Assembly (NCBI GenBank): GCA_035306605.1
Contig: DATGNR010000087.1
Length of the DNA: 34,118 bases
Direction: 5' to 3' (one strand)
Source: Xanthomarina sp035306605
GTDB taxonomy: Bacteria; Bacteroidota; Bacteroidia; Flavobacteriales; Flavobacteriaceae
Both the position numbers and the translations under genes were made by a program. Under the pieces are notes generated by a model, which was given only the letters and a program-made list of their open reading frames with translations, was not told the origin of the DNA and searched no databases. Below, piece after piece: positions 1 through 6,484 of this stretch (the first letter of the stretch is position 1; every line of letters begins with the position of its first letter).

Positions 1-7
1 AGAAGAA

Positions 8-244
8 ATGTCAAGAGTTTGTGAACTTACTGGAAAGAAAGCGATGGTTGGAAACAACGTATCTCACGCAATGAATAAAACAAAGCGTAAATTTGATGCA
101 AATCTTATTAAAAAACGTTTTTATCTTCCAGAAGAAGATAAATGGGTAACTTTAAAGGTTTCAACTTCAGCGTTAAAGACTATCAACAAAATTGGTATCG
201 CAGCTGCAATTAAAGAAGCTAAATCTAAAGGGTTTTATAAATAA
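8..244 (+). CDS. rpmB: 50S ribosomal protein L28 (bL28)
   Basis: Encodes a 78-residue basic protein of the large ribosomal subunit. The N-terminal MSRVCELTGKK and the following N-V-S-H-A and T-K-R-K-F stretches are the conserved opening of bacterial L28. The length matches the family (about 75-80). The start is the first ATG, seven bases into the window, so its promoter lies outside. L33 follows after 24 bp, the usual Bacteroidota order, which implies co-transcription. No Shine-Dalgarno sequence precedes it, as expected where the anti-SD is sequestered. Identification is secure from sequence and neighbourhood. Confidence 0.97.
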   Translation: MSRVCELTGKKAMVGNNVSHAMNKTKRKFDANLIKKRFYLPEEDKWVTLKVSTSALKTINKIGIAAAIKEAKSKGFYK

Positions 245-268
245 TAACCTCAATTAAAAGTTAAGAAA

Positions 269-451
269 ATGGCAAAGAAAGGTAACAGAATACAAGTAAT
301 TTTAGAGTGCACAGAGCATAAAGAGTCTGGTCAACCAGGAACTTCTAGATATATTACTACCAAGAATAAAAAGAACACTCCAGATAGAATGGAAATTAAA
401 AAATTCAATCCTATCTTAAAGAGAGTAACTGTTCATAAAGAAATTAAATAA
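269..451 (+). CDS. rpmG: 50S ribosomal protein L33 (bL33)
   Basis: A 60-residue basic large-subunit protein. Family marks are MAKKGNRIQVILECTEHK at the start, then R-Y-I-T-T-K-N-K-K-N-T-P-D-R. Only one cysteine is present (in ECTE), so this is the version without the four-cysteine zinc ribbon. It sits 24 bp after rpmB and 115 bp before the DUF4295/bL38 gene. All three are probably one ribosomal-protein transcript. The upstream region has no SD motif, only A-rich sequence (ttaagaaaatg). Confidence 0.96.
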   Translation: MAKKGNRIQVILECTEHKESGQPGTSRYITTKNKKNTPDRMEIKKFNPILKRVTVHKEIK

Positions 452-494
452 TTAGATTTTTACGACAGTAAAATTCAAATAATTCAAATTAGAG

Positions 495-515
495 GTTTTT
501 AATTTTTATAAAAAC
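495..515 (+). other. AT-only hairpin in the spacer before the bL38 gene
   Basis: The arms GTTTTTA (495-501) and TAAAAAC (509-515) are perfectly complementary and flank a 7-nt loop. It is the first of two hairpins in the 115-bp rpmG-bL38 spacer. The structure is visible; any role is inference, and AT-only stems also occur by chance in DNA this rich in A and T. Confidence 0.35.
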
Positions 516-531
516 GTCAGATAACAACAAA

Positions 532-552
532 AAAACTTTAGGTTAAAGTTTT
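532..552 (+). other. Hairpin 14 nt upstream of the bL38 start
   Basis: AAAACTTTA (532-540) and TAAAGTTTT (544-552) form a perfect 9-bp stem closed by GGT, ending 14 nt before the ATG at 567. The U run at the 3' side makes it terminator-like, but the downstream gene has no other obvious start signal. It could act as an attenuator or a ribosomal-protein feedback site. This is inference only. Confidence 0.4.
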
Positions 553-566
553 AAAAAACATAGAAC

Positions 567-719
567 ATGGCAAAGAAATCAGTTGCATCGTTACAAACAG
601 GATCTAAAAGGTTAACAAAAGCTATAAAGATGGTAAAGTCTCAAAAATCAGGAGCTTACACTTTTGTTGAATCAATTATGGCACCAGAGCAAGTAAACGA
701 GTGGTTATCTAAACACTAA
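567..719 (+). CDS. DUF4295 protein, Bacteroidota-specific ribosomal protein (bL38)
   Basis: A 50-residue, lysine-rich protein that starts MAKKSVASLQTGSKRLTKAI and ends EQVNEWLSKH. It is too short for many ORF callers but has clean ATG and TAA ends and lies between rpmG and ftsY, its standard place in Bacteroidota. The family is DUF4295. From memory, the Flavobacterium johnsoniae ribosome structure identified a Bacteroidota-specific large-subunit protein named bL38, and I believe it is this family; that link should be verified. Two AT hairpins lie in the leader, and a terminator follows at 743. Gene reality is very likely; the bL38 name is less certain. Confidence 0.9.
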   Translation: MAKKSVASLQTGSKRLTKAIKMVKSQKSGAYTFVESIMAPEQVNEWLSKH

Positions 720-742
720 CCAAATCGTGTTGTACAATATTT

Positions 743-779
743 AAGCTGCTTTCTATTCTAGAGAGCGGCTTTTGTTTTA
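743..779 (+). terminator. Rho-independent terminator of the rpmB-rpmG-bL38 unit
   Basis: AAGCTGCTTTCT (743-754) pairs with AGAGAGCGGCTT (760-771) through 12 positions, two of them G-U, around a 5-nt loop. A T-rich tract (TTTGTTTTA) follows. It lies 24 nt after the bL38 stop and separates the ribosomal-protein unit from ftsY. Confidence 0.85.
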
Positions 780-785
780 TATTTA
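778..785 (+). promoter_or_regulatory. Possible -7 box for ftsY
   Basis: TATATTTA resembles the Bacteroidota -7 consensus TAnnTTTG with a final A. It overlaps the end of the terminator and would give a leader of roughly 80 nt before the ATG at 867. No convincing -33 TTG element is visible. Confidence 0.35.
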
Positions 786-866
786 CATCAGTAAAAGTGA
801 CAAATGTTCAGCTAAAGTATTTAGGCAAGACTTTTGTTTCATCTAAAATCATTGAATCAACATAAA

Positions 867-1841
867 ATGAGCTTTTTTAAAAAAATATTTTCTACTGAAA
901 AAAAAGAAACATTGGATAAAGGTTTAGAAAAATCTAAAACCAATTTCTTTAATAAGTTAACCAAAGCTGTAGCTGGAAAATCTAAAGTAGATGATGAGGT
1001 TCTAGATAGCCTAGAGGAAATCTTGGTTACTAGTGATGTGGGTGTCAATACAACCCTTAAAATTATAAAACGCATTGAAACACGTGTGGAACAAGATAAA
1101 TATCTTGGAACCGACGAATTGAATAGAATTCTTCGTGAAGAAATTGCTGCCTTATTAAGCGAAACCAATTCTGGTGAAGATACGGATTATTCCATTCCGA
1201 AATTACCTGTCAATGCCGATGGTAGTAAAACTCCTTACGTTTTAATGGTCGTTGGAGTGAATGGAGTTGGAAAAACAACAACCATTGGAAAATTAGCCTA
1301 TCAGTTTAAAAAGCAAGGCTTAAATGTGGTTCTTGGAGCGGCCGATACTTTTAGAGCAGCAGCCATAGATCAACTACAAGTTTGGGCAGATCGTGTGGAT
1401 GTGCCTATGATTAAACAAGCAATGGGAAGCGATCCAGCTTCTGTGGCCTTCGATACGGTGCAAGCGGGAGTGAAACAAAATGCTGACGTTATTATTATTG
1501 ATACAGCAGGACGTTTACATAACAAAGTAAATTTGATGAACGAGCTTACAAAAGTTAAGCGTGTGATGCAAAAAGTGGTGGGAGATGCACCTCATGATGT
1601 GTTGTTGGTTTTAGATGGTTCTACTGGGCAAAATGCTTTTGAACAAGCGAAACAGTTTACTGCTGCAACAGAAGTGACCTCGCTAGCGGTCACTAAATTA
1701 GATGGTACTGCCAAAGGTGGTGTAGTGATTGGTATTTCAGACCAGTTTCAAATTCCAGTAAAATATATTGGAGTGGGTGAACGTATAGAAGATCTTCAGG
1801 TTTTTAATAAATATGAATTTGTAGATTCCTTCTTCAAATAA
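867..1841 (+). CDS. ftsY: Signal recognition particle receptor FtsY
   Basis: SRP-receptor GTPase that docks ribosome-SRP complexes at the inner membrane for co-translational insertion, upstream of the translocon and YidC (13794). The N-terminal helical domain (about 1-100) has a basic start, MSFFKKIFS, and no long acidic A domain. The NG domain follows: P-loop GVNGVGKTTT (130-139), the DTFRAAA motif (G2 region), DTAGR (212-216) and TKLDGTAKGG (276-285). Length is 324 residues, normal for a short FtsY. I chose the ATG at 867 because MSFFKKIF is the common FtsY start; an upstream in-frame ATG at 834 adds 11 residues unlike the family. A terminator follows at 1856. Confidence 0.96.
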   Translation: MSFFKKIFSTEKKETLDKGLEKSKTNFFNKLTKAVAGKSKVDDEVLDSLEEILVTSDVGVNTTLKIIKRIETRVEQDKYLGTDELNRILREEIAALLSETNSGEDTDYSIPKLPVNADGSKTPYVLMVVGVNGVGKTTTIGKLAYQFKKQGLNVVLGAADTFRAAAIDQLQVWADRVDVPMIKQAMGSDPASVAFDTVQAGVKQNADVIIIDTAGRLHNKVNLMNELTKVKRVMQKVVGDAPHDVLLVLDGSTGQNAFEQAKQFTAATEVTSLAVTKLDGTAKGGVVIGISDQFQIPVKYIGVGERIEDLQVFNKYEFVDSFFK

Positions 1842-1855
1842 ACATATAAAGTATT

Positions 1856-1891
1856 AAAAAAAGGCTTCAAGTTAAACTTGAAGCTTTTTTT
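1856..1891 (+). terminator. Terminator of ftsY
   Basis: GCTTCAAGT (1864-1872) and ACTTGAAGC (1876-1884) form a perfect 9-bp stem with a 3-nt loop. It is flanked by seven As (1856-1862) and followed by seven Ts. It lies about 20 nt after the ftsY stop. The flanking A and T tracts could make it work in both directions. Confidence 0.88.
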
Positions 1892-1904
1892 GTTAATAAG
1901 GTTG

Positions 1905-1912
1905 TATATTTG
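1905..1912 (+). promoter_or_regulatory. -7 box of the rimO promoter
   Basis: TATATTTG followed by C is an exact Bacteroidota -7 match (TAnnTTTG). The best TTG upstream (1878-1880, in the terminator stem) is 24 nt away, slightly long. It predicts a leader of about 53 nt for rimO that contains the hairpin at 1923-1953. Confidence 0.65.
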
Positions 1913-1922
1913 CAACCTGAAA

Positions 1923-1953
1923 AATCGGAATATTAATAAAAGTATTCCTGATT
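1923..1953 (+). other. Hairpin in the rimO leader
   Basis: AATCGGAATA (1923-1932) pairs with TATTCC-T-GATT (1943-1953): ten base pairs with a single bulged T and a 10-nt loop. It lies wholly between the predicted transcription start and the ATG at 1969 and has no T tract, so it is not a simple terminator. A regulatory or mRNA-stability role is inference. Confidence 0.4.
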
Positions 1954-1968
1954 GAAAGGGACATAGCT

Positions 1969-3273
1969 ATGAGAACAAAATCGCTTAAAAAGAACAAAAT
2001 CAATGTAGTAACACTTGGCTGTAGTAAAAACGTTTACGATAGTGAAGTATTAATGGGACAACTAAAGGCCAGTGGCAAAGATGTTGTACATGAAGAGGAA
2101 GGAAATATTGTCGTAATAAATACCTGCGGTTTTATTAATAATGCCAAAGAAGAAAGTATCAATACCATTCTTGATTTCATGCAGAAAAAAGAAGATGGAG
2201 AAGTTGATAAGGTATTTGTTACAGGATGTTTAAGCGAACGTTATAAGCCGGATTTACAAAAAGAAATTCCCAATGTGGACCAGTATTTTGGAACCACCGA
2301 ATTACCTGGCTTACTTAAAGCCTTAGGTGCAGATTATAAACACGAATTAATTGGTGAGCGTTTAACCACCACACCAAAAAACTATGCCTACCTAAAAATT
2401 GCTGAAGGCTGTGATAGACCTTGTAGTTTTTGTGCCATTCCATTGATGCGTGGAAAACACAAATCAACGCCTATCGAGGATTTAGTTACTGAAGCTGAAA
2501 AGCTAGCTGCCAATGGTGTCAAGGAATTAATTCTTATTGCTCAAGATTTAACATATTACGGATTAGATTTATATAAAAAACGTAACCTAGCAGAATTGCT
2601 TGAAGCGTTAGTAAAGGTAGAAGGAGTAGAATGGATTAGGTTGCATTATGCCTTCCCTACAGGATTCCCAATGGATGTGTTGGAGGTAATGAACCGTGAA
2701 CCTAAAATCTGTAATTATCTAGATATTCCATTACAACACATTTCCGATAACATATTAAAAAGTATGCGTCGTGGAACTACTAAGGAAAAAACCACTAAGC
2801 TACTAAAAGAATTCAGAAAAGCTGTTCCAGAAATGACCATTAGAACAACTCTAATCGTTGGTTATCCTGGTGAAACAGAAGAAAACTTCCAAGAATTAAA
2901 ACAATGGGTTTCAGATATGCGTTTTGAACGTTTAGGCTGTTTCACATATAGCCATGAAGAAAATACGCATGCTTACAACTTGGAAGATGATGTTCCAGAA
3001 GAGGTAAAGCAAGATCGTGCCAACCAAATTATGGAAATTCAATCTCAAATTTCATGGGAATTGAATCAAGCTAAGATTGGACAAACTTTAAAAGTAGTCA
3101 TCGATAGAAAAGAAGGTGAATACTTTGTAGGTCGTACTGAATTTGATTCTCCAGATGTGGATAACGAGGTTTTAATTGATGCTTCTAAAACCTATTTAAA
3201 AACAGGCGAATTTACTACAGTAAAAATTACCGATGCGGCAGACTTCGATCTCTATGGTGAAGTTGTTGCCTAA
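1969..3273 (+). CDS. rimO: Ribosomal protein S12 methylthiotransferase RimO
   Basis: Radical-SAM enzyme that adds a methylthio group to the conserved aspartate (D89 in E. coli) of ribosomal protein S12. The N-terminal UPF0004 domain has its three [4Fe-4S]-ligand cysteines at C18 (LGCSKN), C53 (NTCGF) and C87 (TGCLSERY). The radical-SAM cluster motif is C148-x3-C152-x2-C155. The C-terminal part (about 360-434) is the TRAM substrate-binding domain. The 434 residues match RimO, and LGCSKN with the direct CDRPCSFC motif favour RimO over MiaB. It has its own promoter box (1905) and leader hairpin. A convergent gene ends 35 bp downstream, with no clear terminator between. Confidence 0.95.
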   Translation: MRTKSLKKNKINVVTLGCSKNVYDSEVLMGQLKASGKDVVHEEEGNIVVINTCGFINNAKEESINTILDFMQKKEDGEVDKVFVTGCLSERYKPDLQKEIPNVDQYFGTTELPGLLKALGADYKHELIGERLTTTPKNYAYLKIAEGCDRPCSFCAIPLMRGKHKSTPIEDLVTEAEKLAANGVKELILIAQDLTYYGLDLYKKRNLAELLEALVKVEGVEWIRLHYAFPTGFPMDVLEVMNREPKICNYLDIPLQHISDNILKSMRRGTTKEKTTKLLKEFRKAVPEMTIRTTLIVGYPGETEENFQELKQWVSDMRFERLGCFTYSHEENTHAYNLEDDVPEEVKQDRANQIMEIQSQISWELNQAKIGQTLKVVIDRKEGEYFVGRTEFDSPDVDNEVLIDASKTYLKTGEFTTVKITDAADFDLYGEVVA

Positions 3274-3308
3274 TACTGAGTAAAAGTCTATGCCATTTCG
3301 TTAAAAAT

Positions 3309-3797
3309 TTATTCGTATGGTTTAAATTCCTGATTGCTGTAAGGTGAGCTGTCAGGAATTCTAACGATATTAAATTCTAAATCCACCGCTTGGTGACAAG
3401 CGTTACACGTATTGGTTAAATTAATATAGCTGCTTTCAAATAAGGCGGAATTACTTTCTTGTATCGCTTTATCAATACTGTCTAAGGGAGGAATTAACAT
3501 GCTTATGAGCTGACTTTCCTTTCGGTGGGCTTGATATTCCTGAATATCCTCAATAGCTTCCATTAATTCATGCACTTCAAAATCAGCAAGTTTCCAATTC
3601 TTGTTCTGACCAGCAAACCAAAGTTTCGAGTGATGTGCTTGAATGCTACCCATAAAATCGCCAAAACCAGGTTTGTAAGTATTGGCTAGTTTAACTTCCA
3701 AGCTGTCAATGCGCTTTTGCAAAACTTTTGTTTGGTCTGTCTGTTGGTTGCAAGAAAAAAATCCAAAGATCAATAAGATTAAGAATATCTGTCTCAT
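3309..3797 (-). CDS. Small lipoprotein with a C-terminal CxxCH haem-binding motif
   Basis: I do not recognise a named family. The 162-residue product begins MRQIFLILLIFGFFSC, a short signal peptide with a lipobox cysteine at C16, so it should be a periplasm-facing or outer-membrane lipoprotein. A heptad-like helix (about 25-40) follows. A second helical stretch has H55-H56-x-K-L-W-F-A-G, which resembles a pattern I recall in Bacteroidota cytochrome-like proteins. Near the C-terminus is C131-N-A-C134-H135, a classic c-type haem site. One site in a mostly helical protein suggests a cytochrome c'-like four-helix bundle, but the redox partner is unknown. It converges with rimO. Haem attachment is inference from the motif. 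Confidence 0.8.
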   Translation of the reverse strand: MRQIFLILLIFGFFSCNQQTDQTKVLQKRIDSLEVKLANTYKPGFGDFMGSIQAHHSKLWFAGQNKNWKLADFEVHELMEAIEDIQEYQAHRKESQLISMLIPPLDSIDKAIQESNSALFESSYINLTNTCNACHQAVDLEFNIVRIPDSSPYSNQEFKPYE

Positions 3798-4176
3798 GTA
3801 GTAGTATGTTTTTTTTACGGTCGTCGTCGTTTTGTGTCAACCGTTATCTGATGACTTATTTTAATGTTTTTTACAATTACTTCTTGCCTTCCGGCCGATA
3901 AAGACGAATTTCGTCATTATTTAGGACAAAGCCAAATTTGCTAATTGGTCTGAATAATCTAATAAATTTCAAGGATGACAATTTAAGGCTTCGGAACTAG
4001 TTTCTAAAAAAATAAACTGTTTTTAGAATGGCTATAACTTGGATAAACGAAAGTATCGTAAAAGCTCATGGAGAACCTTAAACATTGTCGCGTAAGTCTA
4101 ACTTTTGAAATAAATATTGATTTATATAAACTGAAATAAAGTTTCCTAGCGGTCCTCTTGCTTTAATGTATAGGGT
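3798..4176. other. 379-bp intergenic gap with no supportable gene
   Basis: Lies between the 3' end of miaE and the start of the haem lipoprotein, both on the minus strand. I see no ORF above about 20 codons with a credible start, and no exact TAnnTTTG box on the minus strand. The only notable structure is an AT-only inverted repeat, TTCTAAAAA (4002-4010) with TTTTTAGAA (4020-4028), a weak candidate terminator for miaE. A degraded gene cannot be excluded. Confidence 0.5.
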
Positions 4177-4758
4177 TTAGCCATGTATGGTTTCCGATTT
4201 TCCATAATTTTGGATGACTTCTGCTTCAAATTCGATGAGTTCCTTCCAACGTTTGTCTACATCTACATCCTGTCCGTATTTTCTAGCAAATCCTATAAAT
4301 AGGGTGTAATGCCCAGCTTCACTAATCATTAAATCATGATAAAATTTAGATAATTCTGGATCTTTGATTCTTTGAGATAATAATTTAAAACGTTCGCAGC
4401 TTCTAGCTTCAATCATGGCAGAAAACAAAAGTCTGTCAACCATAGCTTGTGTACGGCTACCTCCTTTATTCATAAATTTATAAAGCTCGTTTACATAACT
4501 GTCCTTACGTTCTCGACCTAGGGTATAGCCTCTTTTCTTTATAATTTCATGAACCATTTCAAAGTGTTCCAATTCTTCTTTGGCCAAGGCTAATAATTCG
4601 GTTACTAAATCCGTGTACTCGGAATTAAGTGTAATAATAGTTATAGCGTTAGTGGCCGCCTTTTGCTCGCACCAAGCGTGATCTGTTAAAATTTCTTCAA
4701 TATTCGACTCAACAATATCAACCCATCTCGGGTCTGTAGCTAATTTTAAACCTAACAT
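4177..4758 (-). CDS. miaE: tRNA-(ms2io6A37) hydroxylase MiaE
   Basis: Non-haem di-iron monooxygenase that hydroxylates the isopentenyl group of ms2i6A at tRNA position 37. The 193 residues form a ferritin-like four-helix fold. Iron-ligand pattern: E31 (WCEQKAA), E62-x2-H65 (EELEH), E117 (IEARS) and E147-x2-H150 (EAGH). The product starts MLGLKLATDPRWVDI, typical of the Bacteroidota form. The opposite-strand bshC begins 117 bp away, and each gene has a TATCTTTA -7 box in the shared spacer. MiaA and MiaB, which make its substrate, are not in the window. Confidence is high from the ligand set and the SCERFKLL signature. Confidence 0.93.
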   Translation of the reverse strand: MLGLKLATDPRWVDIVESNIEEILTDHAWCEQKAATNAITIITLNSEYTDLVTELLALAKEELEHFEMVHEIIKKRGYTLGRERKDSYVNELYKFMNKGGSRTQAMVDRLLFSAMIEARSCERFKLLSQRIKDPELSKFYHDLMISEAGHYTLFIGFARKYGQDVDVDKRWKELIEFEAEVIQNYGKSETIHG

Positions 4759-4771
4759 AATTTATTTTTGG

Positions 4772-4780
4772 GTAAAGATA
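4772..4780 (-). promoter_or_regulatory. -7 box of the miaE promoter
   Basis: On the minus strand this reads TATCTTTAC, a one-base variant of TAnnTTTG that also precedes bshC, mnmA and the DUF2911 gene in this window. It lies 13 nt upstream of the miaE ATG. A -33 TTG element is not obvious. Confidence 0.5.
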
Positions 4781-4840
4781 CTTAATCTTTTCAGGTCTTG
4801 TCCATCTATTATTTTAAGTTATTTTTAAGACAAGAAACCG

Positions 4841-4849
4841 TATCTTTAC
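4841..4849 (+). promoter_or_regulatory. -7 box of the bshC promoter
   Basis: TATCTTTAC, identical to the divergent miaE box, lies 26 nt before the ATG at 4876. This supports the internal ATG as the bshC start, because the longer reading frame from 4798 would place the promoter inside the coding sequence. Confidence 0.5.
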
Positions 4850-4875
4850 TTTTTAAAAACCTGCAAAGCTTAACT

Positions 4876-6480
4876 ATGCCAACAGACTGTATTCCGTTTA
4901 AAGACACCAACTATTTTTCTAGTTTAATTTGCGATTACTTAGATGAAAAAGATTCTTTAAAACCTTTTTATAATAGGTTTCCGAATCTTGAAAACTTTAA
5001 AGGGCAAATGGAAGAAAAAACTTCTCAGTTCTCTGAAAAGTCTCGGACAGTTTTAGTTGAAAGTCTCAAAACACAATACCAGGACTTAGCAGCATCCGAT
5101 AAAACAATCGCGAATATCAACGCGCTTTTACAAAAGAATACTTTTACCATAACCACAGGTCACCAGCTTAATTTATTTACTGGACCTTTATATTTTTTCT
5201 ACAAAATTATTTCCACCATTAATCTGTGTTCCGAGCTTAAAGAGGCTTATCCTAAACAAGATTTTGTGCCTGTTTATTGGATGGCTACGGAGGATCATGA
5301 TTTTGAGGAAATAAACTTTTTTAATTTCGAAGGAAAGAAAATAAGATGGCACAAAGAGGTGTCCGGAGCGGTTGGAGAATTGGATTTAGAAGGTTTACAG
5401 AAAATTTCCGATTTGTTTGGATCTCATTTAAATTTTGGCAAAAATGCTGACAGCTTAAAAAATTTATTCGAGAAGGCATATACCAACCACAGCAACTTAA
5501 GCGAAGCAACTAGATATTTGGTCAACGAGCTTTTTTCTGAAACAGGCTTGGTGATTCTAGATGGAAACGACAAAGAGTTGAAGCGTCTATTTCTTCCATT
5601 TGCACAGGACGAATTATTGAATCATACTGCTTTCAACAAGGTTTCAGAAACCTCAAGGCAGCTTAATGAGGTGTCGTCAGACTATAAAATACAAGTGAAT
5701 CCGAGAGAGATTAATTTATTCTATTTAGATAAAAACCTTCGTGAACGTATTGTTTTTGAGAATGAAACATATCAAGTCCTCCATACGAATATATCTTGGA
5801 GTAAGGACGAATTAATAAAGCATCTCCATGAGGCGCCAGAAAATTTTAGTCCGAATGTTATTTTACGCCCATTGTATCAAGAGGTTATTTTACCAAACCT
5901 TTGTTATATAGGTGGAGGAGGAGAATTAGCCTACTGGTTTCAATTGAAATCTAATTTTGAAACGCAGCAGGTGCCCTTTCCTATTTTATTACTTCGAAAT
6001 TCAGCTTTGTTAGTTTCAAAAAAGCAGCAGGAAAAATTGGATAAGTTAGACCTATCGATAAAAGATTTGTTTCTGCATCAAAATGATCTAATTGAAAAAG
6101 TTACTAGAGATCGTTCCGAATTAGATATCGATTTCTCTAAGCAGAAATCCTTCTTAAAACAGCAGTTTGAAGACTTGTACGCATTAGCTAAACAAACAGA
6201 CAAATCGTTCCTTGGCGCCGTTTCAGCACAAGAAAAGAAGCAACTTAAAGGGTTGGATATGCTTGAAAAGCGATTGCTTAAAGCTCAAAAAAGAAAATTA
6301 AAGGAAATTTTAGATCGTGTGGTTTTACTTCAAAACGAACTATTCCCTAACCAAAGCCTGCAAGAGCGTCAAGCTAATTTTTCTGAATTTTATATGGAGT
6401 ATGGAGACCAATTTACTCAACAGTTAATGTTAAATTTGCAACCTTTAAAACAGGAGTTTTTAATATTAAACTTAGAGTAA
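4876..6480 (+). CDS. bshC: Bacillithiol biosynthesis cysteine-adding enzyme BshC
   Basis: Catalyses the last step of bacillithiol synthesis, joining cysteine to glucosaminyl-malate in the cytoplasm. Diagnostic stretches are TTGHQLNLFTGPLYFFYK in the N-terminal Rossmann-like region, MATEDHDFEEINFF, and ILRPLYQEVILPN followed by GGGGELAYW. The C-terminal third is a long charged coiled coil (about 400-510) typical of BshC. The start at 4876 gives 534 residues, the usual family length; an upstream in-frame ATG at 4798 would add 26 atypical residues and read through the promoter box. A decarboxylase starts 4 nt after the stop. BshA and BshB are not in the window. Confidence 0.94.
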   Translation: MPTDCIPFKDTNYFSSLICDYLDEKDSLKPFYNRFPNLENFKGQMEEKTSQFSEKSRTVLVESLKTQYQDLAASDKTIANINALLQKNTFTITTGHQLNLFTGPLYFFYKIISTINLCSELKEAYPKQDFVPVYWMATEDHDFEEINFFNFEGKKIRWHKEVSGAVGELDLEGLQKISDLFGSHLNFGKNADSLKNLFEKAYTNHSNLSEATRYLVNELFSETGLVILDGNDKELKRLFLPFAQDELLNHTAFNKVSETSRQLNEVSSDYKIQVNPREINLFYLDKNLRERIVFENETYQVLHTNISWSKDELIKHLHEAPENFSPNVILRPLYQEVILPNLCYIGGGGELAYWFQLKSNFETQQVPFPILLLRNSALLVSKKQQEKLDKLDLSIKDLFLHQNDLIEKVTRDRSELDIDFSKQKSFLKQQFEDLYALAKQTDKSFLGAVSAQEKKQLKGLDMLEKRLLKAQKRKLKEILDRVVLLQNELFPNQSLQERQANFSEFYMEYGDQFTQQLMLNLQPLKQEFLILNLE

Positions 6481-6484
6481 TTTC

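Noticed and set aside
834..866. Longer FtsY reading frame from the ATG at 834
   Set aside because: It adds 11 residues unlike FtsY N-termini; the internal ATG begins the typical MSFFKKIF.
4057..4080. Possible short plus-strand gene ending about here in the 3798-4176 gap
   Set aside because: Only a 17-codon frame beginning at 4028 with no family resemblance or start signal.
4798..4875. Longer BshC reading frame from the ATG at 4798
   Set aside because: The extra 26 residues are atypical and the TATCTTTA promoter box would lie within the coding sequence.
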